Source: Pseudomonas nabeulensis (GTDB lineage: Bacteria; Pseudomonadota; Gammaproteobacteria; Pseudomonadales; Pseudomonadaceae). From it: a stretch of 64,000 bases of DNA. The notes under the pieces are model-generated. The model was given only the letters and a program-made list of their open reading frames with translations. It made no database searches and was not told where the DNA came from. Shown piece by piece: positions 56,474 through 64,000 of this stretch (position 1 is its first letter; every line of letters starts with the position of its first letter). Made by a program: the position numbers and the translations under genes. The DNA lies in assembly GCF_004682045.1 (NCBI RefSeq), contig NZ_QUZT01000025.1, forward strand, positions 1 through 64,000. The letters are read 5' to 3'.

Positions 56474-57579
56474 GCCATTCATTACTGCTGAACCTGCGCA
56501 ATCTGGCATGCGGCTATCAAGATCAACGGGTGGTGCAGAACCTCAATCTGCACCTCAATGCCGGCGATATCGGCTGCCTGCTGGGCTCCTCGGGTTGCGG
56601 CAAGACCACGACCCTACGTGCGATTGCCGGGTTTGAGCCGGTGCACGAAGGCGAAATCAGCCTGGCTGGCGAAGTGATCTCCAGTGCCGGTTTCACACTG
56701 GCTCCGGAGAAACGTCGCATTGGCATGGTGTTCCAGGACTACGCGCTGTTTCCGCACCTGAGCGTCGCCGACAACATCGCTTTCGGCATTCGCAAGCACC
56801 CGCAAAAAGACCGCGTGGTCACCGAATTGCTGGAGCTGGTCAACCTGAAAAACCTGGGCAAGCGCTTCCCCCACGAGTTGTCCGGTGGCCAGCAACAACG
56901 CGTCGCCCTCGCCCGTGCCCTGGCGCCGGAGCCACAGCTATTGCTGCTGGATGAACCGTTCTCCAACCTCGATGGCGAACTGCGCCGCAAGCTCAGCCAT
57001 GAGGTGCGTGACATCCTCAAGACGCGGGGCACCAGTGCGATCCTGGTCACCCATGACCAGGAAGAAGCCTTCGCGGTGAGCGATCAGGTCGGCGTGTTCA
57101 AGGAAGGTCGCCTTGAGCAGTGGGATACGCCCTACAACCTTTATCACGAACCGCAGACGCCATACGTTGCGAGCTTTATCGGCCAGGGCTATTTCATCCG
57201 TGGCCAATTGAGCTCGCCGGAATCGGTCAGCACTGAACTGGGTGATTTGCGCGGGAATCGCGCCTACACCTGGCCGACCGGTGGCGCGGTGGATGTGTTG
57301 CTGCGTCCGGATGACATCGTCTACGCGCCGGATAGCGCGTTGAAAGCGCGAATTGTCGGCAAGACGTTCCTGGGTGCATCGACGCTATACCGCCTGCAAC
57401 TGCCGACGGGTGCGCAGCTGGAGTCGATTTTCCCGAGCCATGCCGACCATCAGGTCGGGGCAGATGTGGGCATTCGGGTGGCGGCTGAGCATTTGGTGTT
57501 GTTCCAGGCGTCGGGCAGTGTGGCGGCGCAGATTCCACAATCGGATTCAGGCGTACGGCGCTACAGCCCAGCCCACTGA
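56470..57579 (+). CDS. ABC transporter ATP-binding protein, FbpC-like
   Basis: A 369-residue ATPase with Walker [16 protein letters not shown]-loop [11 protein letters not shown], signature [14 protein letters not shown], Walker [14 protein letters not shown] and VTHDQEE. A C-terminal regulatory domain from about residue 240 has [12 protein letters not shown]. It resembles iron(III)/polyamine ABC ATPases. No permease or binding-protein genes are nearby, so its partners must be encoded elsewhere. The argF pairing is as in P. aeruginosa PA3537-PA3538. Confidence 0.87.
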   Translation: MSHSLLLNLRNLACGYQDQRVVQNLNLHLNAGDIGCLLGSSGCGKTTTLRAIAGFEPVHEGEISLAGEVISSAGFTLAPEKRRIGMVFQDYALFPHLSVADNIAFGIRKHPQKDRVVTELLELVNLKNLGKRFPHELSGGQQQRVALARALAPEPQLLLLDEPFSNLDGELRRKLSHEVRDILKTRGTSAILVTHDQEEAFAVSDQVGVFKEGRLEQWDTPYNLYHEPQTPYVASFIGQGYFIRGQLSSPESVSTELGDLRGNRAYTWPTGGAVDVLLRPDDIVYAPDSALKARIVGKTFLGASTLYRLQLPTGAQLESIFPSHADHQVGADVGIRVAAEHLVLFQASGSVAAQIPQSDSGVRRYSPAH

Positions 57580-57604
57580 TTACCTGAAGAAACCGGGTCA
57601 AAAT

Positions 57605-57707
57605 GTGGGAGGGGGCTTGCCCCCGATAGCGGTGGATCAGTAAATATCTCTAGAGACTGACACACCGTCATCGGGGGCAAGTCGAATCGTCGCACCGCCC
57701 CTCCCAC
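57605..57707. repeat. REPIN with arm insertion in reverse orientation, 103 bp
   Basis: The left arm is the plain GTGGGAGGGGGCTTGCC form; the right arm carries the 15-base insert (CAAGTCGAATCGTCGCACCG). This is the mirror image of the elements at 11619, 20255 and 22421. Confidence 0.9.
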
Positions 57708-57739
57708 ACTTGATCTCCACGACTTTCAGAAAATGGATT

Positions 57740-58210
57740 TCAAGCCCGGCCAATCGGCGCAAATTTGGCCTGGGTATGCTCAGCCAGCACCGTCGCCGGC
57801 AACTCCACTTCCAACCCCCTCCTCCCCGCACTCACAAAAATCGTCGCGAATGGCTGTGCCGTCTCATCGATAAACGTGCGCAAACGCTTCTTTTGCCCCA
57901 GCGGGCTGATGCCGCCCAGCAAGTAACCGGTTGAGCGCTGCGCCGCCGCGGGGTCCGCCATCTCGACTTTCTTGACGCCCGCCGCGTGGGCCAGCGCTTT
58001 GAGATCCAGACTTCCGACGACCGGCACCACCGCCACCAGCAATTCACCTTTCTCGCTGCTGGCCAGCAGCGTCTTGAACACCCGCGCCGGGTCGAGGCTC
58101 AATTTCTCCGCGGCCTCCAGCCCATACGACGCTGCCTTGGGGTCATGTTCATAACTGTGAATGCGATGTTCGGCGCGAACTTTTTTCAACAAATCCAATG
58201 CGGGGGTCAT
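57740..58210 (-). CDS. ybaK: Cys-tRNA(Pro) deacylase YbaK
   Basis: A 156-residue editing protein starting [10 protein letters not shown]. The YbaK core has VFKTLLAS (catalytic Lys), [16 protein letters not shown], and [16 protein letters not shown]. It removes cysteine wrongly attached to tRNA-Pro by ProRS. Length is normal with this start; the frame is open 33 codons earlier. Confidence 0.93.
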   Translation of the reverse strand: MTPALDLLKKVRAEHRIHSYEHDPKAASYGLEAAEKLSLDPARVFKTLLASSEKGELLVAVVPVVGSLDLKALAHAAGVKKVEMADPAAAQRSTGYLLGGISPLGQKKRLRTFIDETAQPFATIFVSAGRRGLEVELPATVLAEHTQAKFAPIGRA

Positions 58211-58395
58211 GGCCTCTCCGGGCTTGGCAAACAGAGCGCCAATTCTAGGCCAAGCCCGCGTAAAAGGCTCTACTTCGCCCACTCTTAGGGTGCACGTGCA
58301 ATGTGACAAGCGTGATCATTCATCAGACCAATAATTGGAAAGTGACTGATGGTTCACTTTCGACCTTTGACAGCCGTGATTCTTGTCTATATTTT

Positions 58396-58407
58396 TTCGT
58401 TTCCGAA
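58396..58407. promoter_or_regulatory. Candidate GlpR operator upstream of glpF
   Basis: TTCGTTTCCGAA is a 4+4 inverted repeat of TTCG/CGAA half-sites, the core of DeoR-type GlpR operators, about 130 bases before glpF. Confidence 0.45.
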
Positions 58408-58517
58408 TACTGTAGGAATGCACCTACAGCAATCGAGCAGCAAGCCGCGCTCAGGATGGGGATCCTTTTCACGGTGAAAATCGCGCAACAACCCGTTGAG
58501 GTTGTGCGCCAGACAAG

Positions 58518-58525
58518 AACAACAA
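58518..58525 (+). promoter_or_regulatory. Hfq/Crc CA motif at glpF ribosome-binding site
   Basis: AACAACAA matches the AANAANAA target and lies immediately before TGAGG and 12 bases before the glpF ATG. This would allow catabolite repression of glycerol uptake. Confidence 0.65.
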
Positions 58526-58537
58526 CTGAGGTTTTCC

Positions 58538-59395
58538 ATGACTACTGCTCTTCAACAGCCTTCACTTTCGAGCCAATGCATGGCCGAATTCCTGGGGACT
58601 GCGCTTCTGATCTTCTTCGGTACAGGATGTGTCGCTGCGCTCAAGGTTGCGGGTGCCAGCTTTGGTTTGTGGGAGATCAGTATCATCTGGGGGGTGGGTG
58701 TCAGCATGGGGATCTACCTCACGGCCGGCATCTCCGGGGCGCACCTCAACCCAGCCGTCAGCATCGCGCTGTGTATCTTTGCCGATTTCGACAAGCGCAA
58801 ACTGCCCTTCTATATCCTCGCCCAGATCGCCGGCGCCTTCTGCTCGGCCGCCTTGGTGTACACCCTCTACAGCAACCTGTTTTTCGATTACGAACAAACC
58901 CATCATATGATCCGCGGCTCCCAGGCCAGCCTGGAATTGGCGTCGGTGTTCTCCACCTACCCCCATGCGCTGCTGAGTACCGCCCAGGCCTTCCTGGTGG
59001 AAATGGTCATCACCGCGATCCTGATGGGCGTGATCATGGCCCTCACCGATGACAACAACGGCCTGCCACGCGGCCCGCTGGCCCCGCTGCTGATCGGCTT
59101 GCTGATCGCGGTGATCGGCAGCGCCATGGGCCCGCTGACCGGCTTTGCGATGAACCCGGCGCGTGACCTGGGGCCAAAGCTGATGACCTTTTTCGCGGGC
59201 TGGGGTGAAATGGCCTTCACCGGCGGCCGCGATATTCCGTATTTCCTGGTGCCGATCTTTGGCCCGATCGTCGGCGCATGCCTCGGCGCTGCGGCTTACC
59301 GCGGCCTGATTGCCCGTCATCTGCCGAGCGCCGCACCTGCTATAGCTGAAGAAACAACTGACACGGCTGTCAACGGCAAGACCCGTATTTCCTGA
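58538..59395 (+). CDS. glpF: Glycerol uptake facilitator (aquaglyceroporin)
   Basis: A 285-residue MIP channel with six helices and two NPA loops: SGAHLNPAVSIAL and GFAMNPARDLGPKL. It lets glycerol diffuse across the inner membrane. It is the first gene of the co-oriented glpF-glpK-glpR-glpD set. The start at MTTALQQPS fits the family. Confidence 0.96.
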   Translation: MTTALQQPSLSSQCMAEFLGTALLIFFGTGCVAALKVAGASFGLWEISIIWGVGVSMGIYLTAGISGAHLNPAVSIALCIFADFDKRKLPFYILAQIAGAFCSAALVYTLYSNLFFDYEQTHHMIRGSQASLELASVFSTYPHALLSTAQAFLVEMVITAILMGVIMALTDDNNGLPRGPLAPLLIGLLIAVIGSAMGPLTGFAMNPARDLGPKLMTFFAGWGEMAFTGGRDIPYFLVPIFGPIVGACLGAAAYRGLIARHLPSAAPAIAEETTDTAVNGKTRIS

Positions 59396-59398
59396 TAG

Positions 59399-60976
<1,578 letters not shown>

Positions 60977-61059
60977 GCCAACCTCGGGTTGTAACTGGCA
61001 GGGAGCAGGTTCCTGCGTCATCATGGGCCACTTTTGTACGGCAGCCCAAAGGACGCCTC

Positions 61060-61815
61060 ATGAATCTGCCTCCCCGCCAACAACAAATCCTCGAACTGGT
61101 CCGCGAACGCGGCTATGTCAGTATCGAGGAAATGGCGCAGCTCTTCGTCGTCACCCCGCAAACCATCCGCCGCGATATCAACCAACTGGCGGACGCCAAT
61201 CTATTGCGCCGCTATCACGGCGGCGCGGCCTATGACTCCAGCGTTGAAAACACCGCGTACGCCATGCGTGCCGACCAGATGCGCGATGAGAAACAGCGCA
61301 TCGGCGAAGCCATCGCCGCACAGATCCCTGACCATGCCTCGCTGTTTATCAATATCGGTACTACCACCGAATCCATCGCCCGTGCGCTGCTCAACCACAG
61401 CCACCTGAAAATCATCACCAACAACCTCAACGTTGCGGCCATGCTCAGCGCCAAGGACGACTTCGACGTGCTGCTGACCGGCGGTAATGTGCGGCGTGAC
61501 GGCGGTGTGGTGGGCCAGGCGAGTGTCGACTTCATCAACCAGTTCAAGGTGGACTTTGCGTTGGTGGGCATCAGCGGGATCGATGAAGATGGCAGCCTGC
61601 TGGACTTCGACTATCAAGAAGTGCGGGTATCCCAGGCGATCATTGCCAATGCGCGCCAGGTGATCCTGGCGGCGGACTCCAGCAAATTTGGGCGCAATGC
61701 CATGATTCGCCTGGGGCCGATCAGTTTGGTGGATTGTTTGGTGACGGATCAGCAGCCGGTGCCGGCGTTGGTGCAGTTGCTGAATGAGCATAAGGTTCGC
61801 CTGGAGGTCGTTTAG
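61060..61815 (+). CDS. glpR: DeoR-family glycerol regulon repressor
   Basis: A 251-residue repressor with N-terminal HTH ([39 protein letters not shown]). The sugar-phosphate sensor domain has [26 protein letters not shown] and [12 protein letters not shown]. It senses glycerol-3-phosphate and represses glp genes. Its place between glpK and glpD is the standard Pseudomonas order. Confidence 0.94.
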   Translation: MNLPPRQQQILELVRERGYVSIEEMAQLFVVTPQTIRRDINQLADANLLRRYHGGAAYDSSVENTAYAMRADQMRDEKQRIGEAIAAQIPDHASLFINIGTTTESIARALLNHSHLKIITNNLNVAAMLSAKDDFDVLLTGGNVRRDGGVVGQASVDFINQFKVDFALVGISGIDEDGSLLDFDYQEVRVSQAIIANARQVILAADSSKFGRNAMIRLGPISLVDCLVTDQQPVPALVQLLNEHKVRLEVV

Positions 61816-61830
61816 CGCCTGTACCACCGT

Positions 61831-61924
61831 CATCGGGGGCAAGCCCCCTCCCACACTGACCGTGCCCACCCTTTAGGCGGTGTGAATACAGTAAATGTGG
61901 GAGGGGGCTTGCCCCCGATAGCGG
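61831..61924. repeat. Two REP arms facing outward
   Basis: A right arm (CATCGGGGGCAAGCC) comes first and a left arm (GTGGGAGGGGGCTTGCC) second, 42 bases apart: the reverse of a normal REPIN. It lies between glpR and glpD. Confidence 0.85.
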
Positions 61925-62060
61925 TCTACCAAACAGCCAATTTATCAATGGCTGGCTCGCCTCAATGTTCACAAATTTTCCTTTCTCCCTCCTTCGATGA
62001 GTTTTTTCAATCGAAGTCGGGTGGCTGTGCCCGCGTTTATCAGCTACCATTTTCGCAAAT

Positions 62061-62074
62061 GAACATTAATGTTC
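62061..62074. promoter_or_regulatory. Palindrome upstream of glpD, candidate GlpR operator
   Basis: GAACATTAATGTTC is a perfect palindrome ending 34 bases before the glpD ATG. Its GTTCG/GAAC half-sites resemble the E. coli GlpR operator. A further CTTCGAT/ATCGAAG inverted repeat lies near 61992. Confidence 0.55.
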
Positions 62075-62108
62075 GAATTCCAAGACGAAAAATTCGCGAG
62101 GCCAGCCG

Positions 62109-63647
62109 ATGAACCCTTCCACCTTGCCTGCTCCACCGCTTGCCGAAGTCTATGACGTGGCCGTTATCGGCGGCGGAATCAATGGCGTCGGCATTGCAGC
62201 AGACGCAGCCGGTCGCGGTTTGTCGGTATTCCTTTGCGAAAAGGACGACCTGGCCAGCCACACCTCGTCCGCCAGCAGCAAGTTGATCCACGGCGGCCTG
62301 CGTTACCTCGAACATTACGAATTCCGCCTGGTGCGCGAAGCCCTGGCTGAACGTGAAGTACTGCTGGCCAAAGCCCCGCATATCGTCAAGCAAATGCGCT
62401 TCGTGTTGCCGCACCGTCCGCACCTGCGCCCGGCATGGATGATTCGTGCGGGCCTGTTCCTGTACGACAACCTGGGCAAACGCGAAAAACTGGCCGGCTC
62501 GAAAAGCCTCAAGTTCGGTGCCGACAGCCCGCTGAAAAGCGAAATCACCAAAGGCTTCGAATACTCTGATTGCTGGGTCGATGACGCCCGCCTCGTGGTA
62601 TTGAACGCCATGGCCGCCCGCGAGAAAGGCGCGCACATCCACACTCAAACCCGTTGCATCAGCGCCCATCGCAGCAAGGGCCTGTGGGAAATGAACATGG
62701 AACGCGCCGATGGCAGCCTGTTCTCGATCCGTGCGCGCGCACTGGTGAACGCCGCTGGCCCATGGGTCGCCAAGTTCATCAAGGACGACCTCAAGCTGGA
62801 CTCGCCCTACGGCATCCGTCTGATTCAGGGCAGCCACCTGATCGTGCCGAAACTGTACGAAGGCGCCCACGCGCACATCCTGCAGAATGAAGACCAGCGC
62901 ATCGTCTTCACCATTCCGTACCTGAACCACCTGACCATCATCGGCACCACCGACCGCGAATACACCGGGGACCCGGCAAAAGTCGCGATCACCGAAGGTG
63001 AAACCGACTACATGCTCAAGGTGGTCAATGCCCACTTCAAGAAACAGCTGAGCCGCGACGATATCGTCCACACCTATTCCGGTGTGCGCCCGCTGTGCAA
63101 CGACGAGTCGGACAACCCGTCGGCCATCACCCGTGACTACACCCTGGCGCTGTCAGGTGGCAAGGGGGAGGCACCAATCCTGTCGGTATTCGGCGGCAAG
63201 CTGACCACCTATCGCAAGCTCGCCGAGTCGGCGATGGCGCAACTGGCCCCGTACTTCACTCAGATGCGCCCAAGCTGGACCGCCAAGGCCAGCCTGCCCG
63301 GCGGCGAAGACATGACTACGCCAGAAGCCTTGGCCGACGCCATTCGCCAGAAATTCGAGTGGGTGCCGAGCGAAATCGCGCGCCGCTGGTCCACCACCTA
63401 CGGCAGCCGCACCTGGCGCCTGCTCGAAGGCGTACAGTCGCTGGCGGATCTGGGCGACCACTTGGGGGGTGGCCTGTACACCCGTGAAGTCGACTACCTG
63501 TGCGCCGAAGAATGGGCGACCCAGCCCCAGGACGTATTGTGGCGTCGGACCAAGCTCGGCCTGTTCACCACCCCGGAAGAACAGGAGAACGTTCAACGCT
63601 ACCTGTCCAAAGTCGAGCAGAATCGCGGCAAGATTGAAGCAGCCTGA
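62109..63647 (+). CDS. glpD: Aerobic glycerol-3-phosphate dehydrogenase
   Basis: A 512-residue FAD enzyme on the inner membrane: Rossmann VAVIGGGINGVGIAADAAGRG, then SSASSKLIHGGLRYLEHYEF, NAAGPW, and LSVFGGKLTTYRKLAE. It oxidises glycerol-3-phosphate to dihydroxyacetone phosphate and feeds electrons to quinone. It is separated from glpR by 293 bp with its own likely promoter. A terminator follows. Confidence 0.97.
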   Translation: MNPSTLPAPPLAEVYDVAVIGGGINGVGIAADAAGRGLSVFLCEKDDLASHTSSASSKLIHGGLRYLEHYEFRLVREALAEREVLLAKAPHIVKQMRFVLPHRPHLRPAWMIRAGLFLYDNLGKREKLAGSKSLKFGADSPLKSEITKGFEYSDCWVDDARLVVLNAMAAREKGAHIHTQTRCISAHRSKGLWEMNMERADGSLFSIRARALVNAAGPWVAKFIKDDLKLDSPYGIRLIQGSHLIVPKLYEGAHAHILQNEDQRIVFTIPYLNHLTIIGTTDREYTGDPAKVAITEGETDYMLKVVNAHFKKQLSRDDIVHTYSGVRPLCNDESDNPSAITRDYTLALSGGKGEAPILSVFGGKLTTYRKLAESAMAQLAPYFTQMRPSWTAKASLPGGEDMTTPEALADAIRQKFEWVPSEIARRWSTTYGSRTWRLLEGVQSLADLGDHLGGGLYTREVDYLCAEEWATQPQDVLWRRTKLGLFTTPEEQENVQRYLSKVEQNRGKIEAA

Positions 63648-63661
63648 CAGTTAAATCCTAC

Positions 63662-63697
63662 AAAAGCCCCTGCACCGTAAGGTCCAGGGGCTTTTTT
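63662..63697 (+). terminator. Intrinsic terminator of glpD
   Basis: AAAAGCCCCTG/CAGGGGCTTTTTT hairpin with a 12-base loop, 15 bases after the stop. Confidence 0.93.
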
Positions 63698-63713
63698 ACG
63701 CCTGTCCGGACCA

Positions 63714-63727
63714 TTCGGTTTTCCGAA
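63714..63727. promoter_or_regulatory. AauR-type binding site 1
   Basis: TTCGGTTTTCCGAA is an exact match to the TTCGG-N4-CCGAA motif bound by AauR, the response regulator for acidic amino-acid use in pseudomonads. Confidence 0.8.
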
Positions 63728-63745
63728 CGCTAAAGCCCCAACCTA

Positions 63746-63759
63746 TTCGGTTTGCCGGA
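63746..63759. promoter_or_regulatory. AauR-type binding site 2
   Basis: TTCGGTTTGCCGGA has one mismatch to TTCGG-N4-CCGAA and lies 32 bases after site 1, on the same DNA face. Paired sites suit an enhancer for sigma-54. Confidence 0.75.
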
Positions 63760-63835
63760 CCAAATGGCGAAACCCAACCCGTCACACAAAGTTAATATTC
63801 ATATAAATCATATAGTTAACCTTTTATTTCCGGTC

Positions 63836-63851
63836 TGGCACGACTCATGCT
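63836..63851 (+). promoter_or_regulatory. Sigma-54 promoter of the right-edge gene
   Basis: TGGCACGACTCATGCT matches TGGCACG-N4-TTGCW with GG at -24 and GC at -12. The AT-rich DNA between it and the AauR sites could hold an IHF bend. Confidence 0.8.
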
Positions 63852-63938
63852 CTACACTCCCTGACGATTGCCTGGGACGCCTCAGGAGCCGTCACGGGCA
63901 TTCGCTGTACAAGAGAGCCGTTTAGCCGGCTTCATAAA

Positions 63939-63946
63939 AAAAACAA
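63939..63946 (+). promoter_or_regulatory. Hfq/Crc CA motif at right-edge gene
   Basis: AAAAACAA lies just before the GAGGAA ribosome-binding site and 17 bases before the ATG. It fits AANAANAA and would bring catabolite repression. Confidence 0.6.
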
Positions 63947-63963
63947 ATGTCGAGGAAGTATTG

Positions 63964-64000
63964 ATGCGCATTGTTCCCCATATCCTGGGCGCAGCTATCG
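63964..64000 (+). CDS. aatJ: 5' end of probable acidic amino-acid binding protein AatJ (cut by window edge)
   Basis: Only MRIVPHILGAAI is visible, the start of a signal peptide. GAGGAA precedes the ATG. The AauR sites, sigma-54 promoter and position after glpD are those of aatJ (glutamate/aspartate ABC transporter binding protein) in P. putida, and the leader is similar to what I recall for AatJ. The identity rests on context rather than on the few residues visible. Confidence 0.6.
   Translation, partial: MRIVPHILGAAI

Overview
The window is a stretch of chromosome from a Pseudomonas of the fluorescens group. Evidence is the high-GC coding bias, the dense families of REP repeats, and gene runs in the same order as in Pseudomonas genomes: dgkA-erdR-DTW gene, recA-recX, cinA(pncC)-mutS-fdxA, nth with a PA3496-type gene, argG-motY-pyrC-rnt-prx-bfd-bfr-grxD, argF, and glpFKRD. 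No rRNA, tRNA, insertion sequence or CRISPR array was recognised.

Layout. 0-11.6 kb: a DUF533 gene, then a LysR regulator followed by a co-oriented amine-use cluster. It holds a PatD-like aldehyde dehydrogenase, a complete ydcSTUV-type ABC importer, an iron-type alcohol dehydrogenase, an APC permease and a second PatD. 12-24 kb: periplasmic glucan gene opgD, an old-yellow-enzyme-type oxidoreductase, kup, a RelE/ParE-type toxin-antitoxin pair, rimO, a GNAT gene, a pseudouridine synthase, a DUF1456 gene, trmO, and the divergent fpr/finR pair. 24-30.7 kb: dgkA, erdR, a DTW-domain gene, a LOG gene, recX, recA with a LexA box, and pncC.

30.7-36.1 kb is the accessory island. It sits between cinA and mutS, where related pseudomonads carry phage-tail bacteriocins (tailocins). 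Here it has a PrtR-like S24 repressor, a holin, a GH19 endolysin and Rz with embedded Rz1, but no tail genes. In their place are a Com-like zinc-finger gene, a colicin M-like bacteriocin gene and a small lipoprotein gene that is the best immunity candidate. My interpretation is an SOS/repressor-controlled lysis cassette that now releases a protein toxin instead of a tailocin. The control region has a LexA-like site, two palindromes 31 bp apart, a roughly 22-bp tandem repeat and intrinsic terminators. A zeta-type kinase gene with a tiny overlapping partner lies next to mutS.

36.2-64 kb: mutS, fdxA, apbC, metG, an orphan rnfB, nth, a response regulator, argG, motY, pyrC, rnt, a peroxiredoxin, an iron-storage set (bfd, a beta-type bacterioferritin, grxD), a molybdopterin oxidoreductase, argF, an FbpC-like ATPase, ybaK, and the glycerol regulon glpF-glpK-glpR-glpD. 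The right edge cuts the first codons of a probable aatJ (acidic amino-acid binding protein), preceded by two AauR-type sites and a sigma-54 promoter.

Three REP/REPIN families punctuate the intergenic spaces. One forms the 3' end of a GNAT gene.
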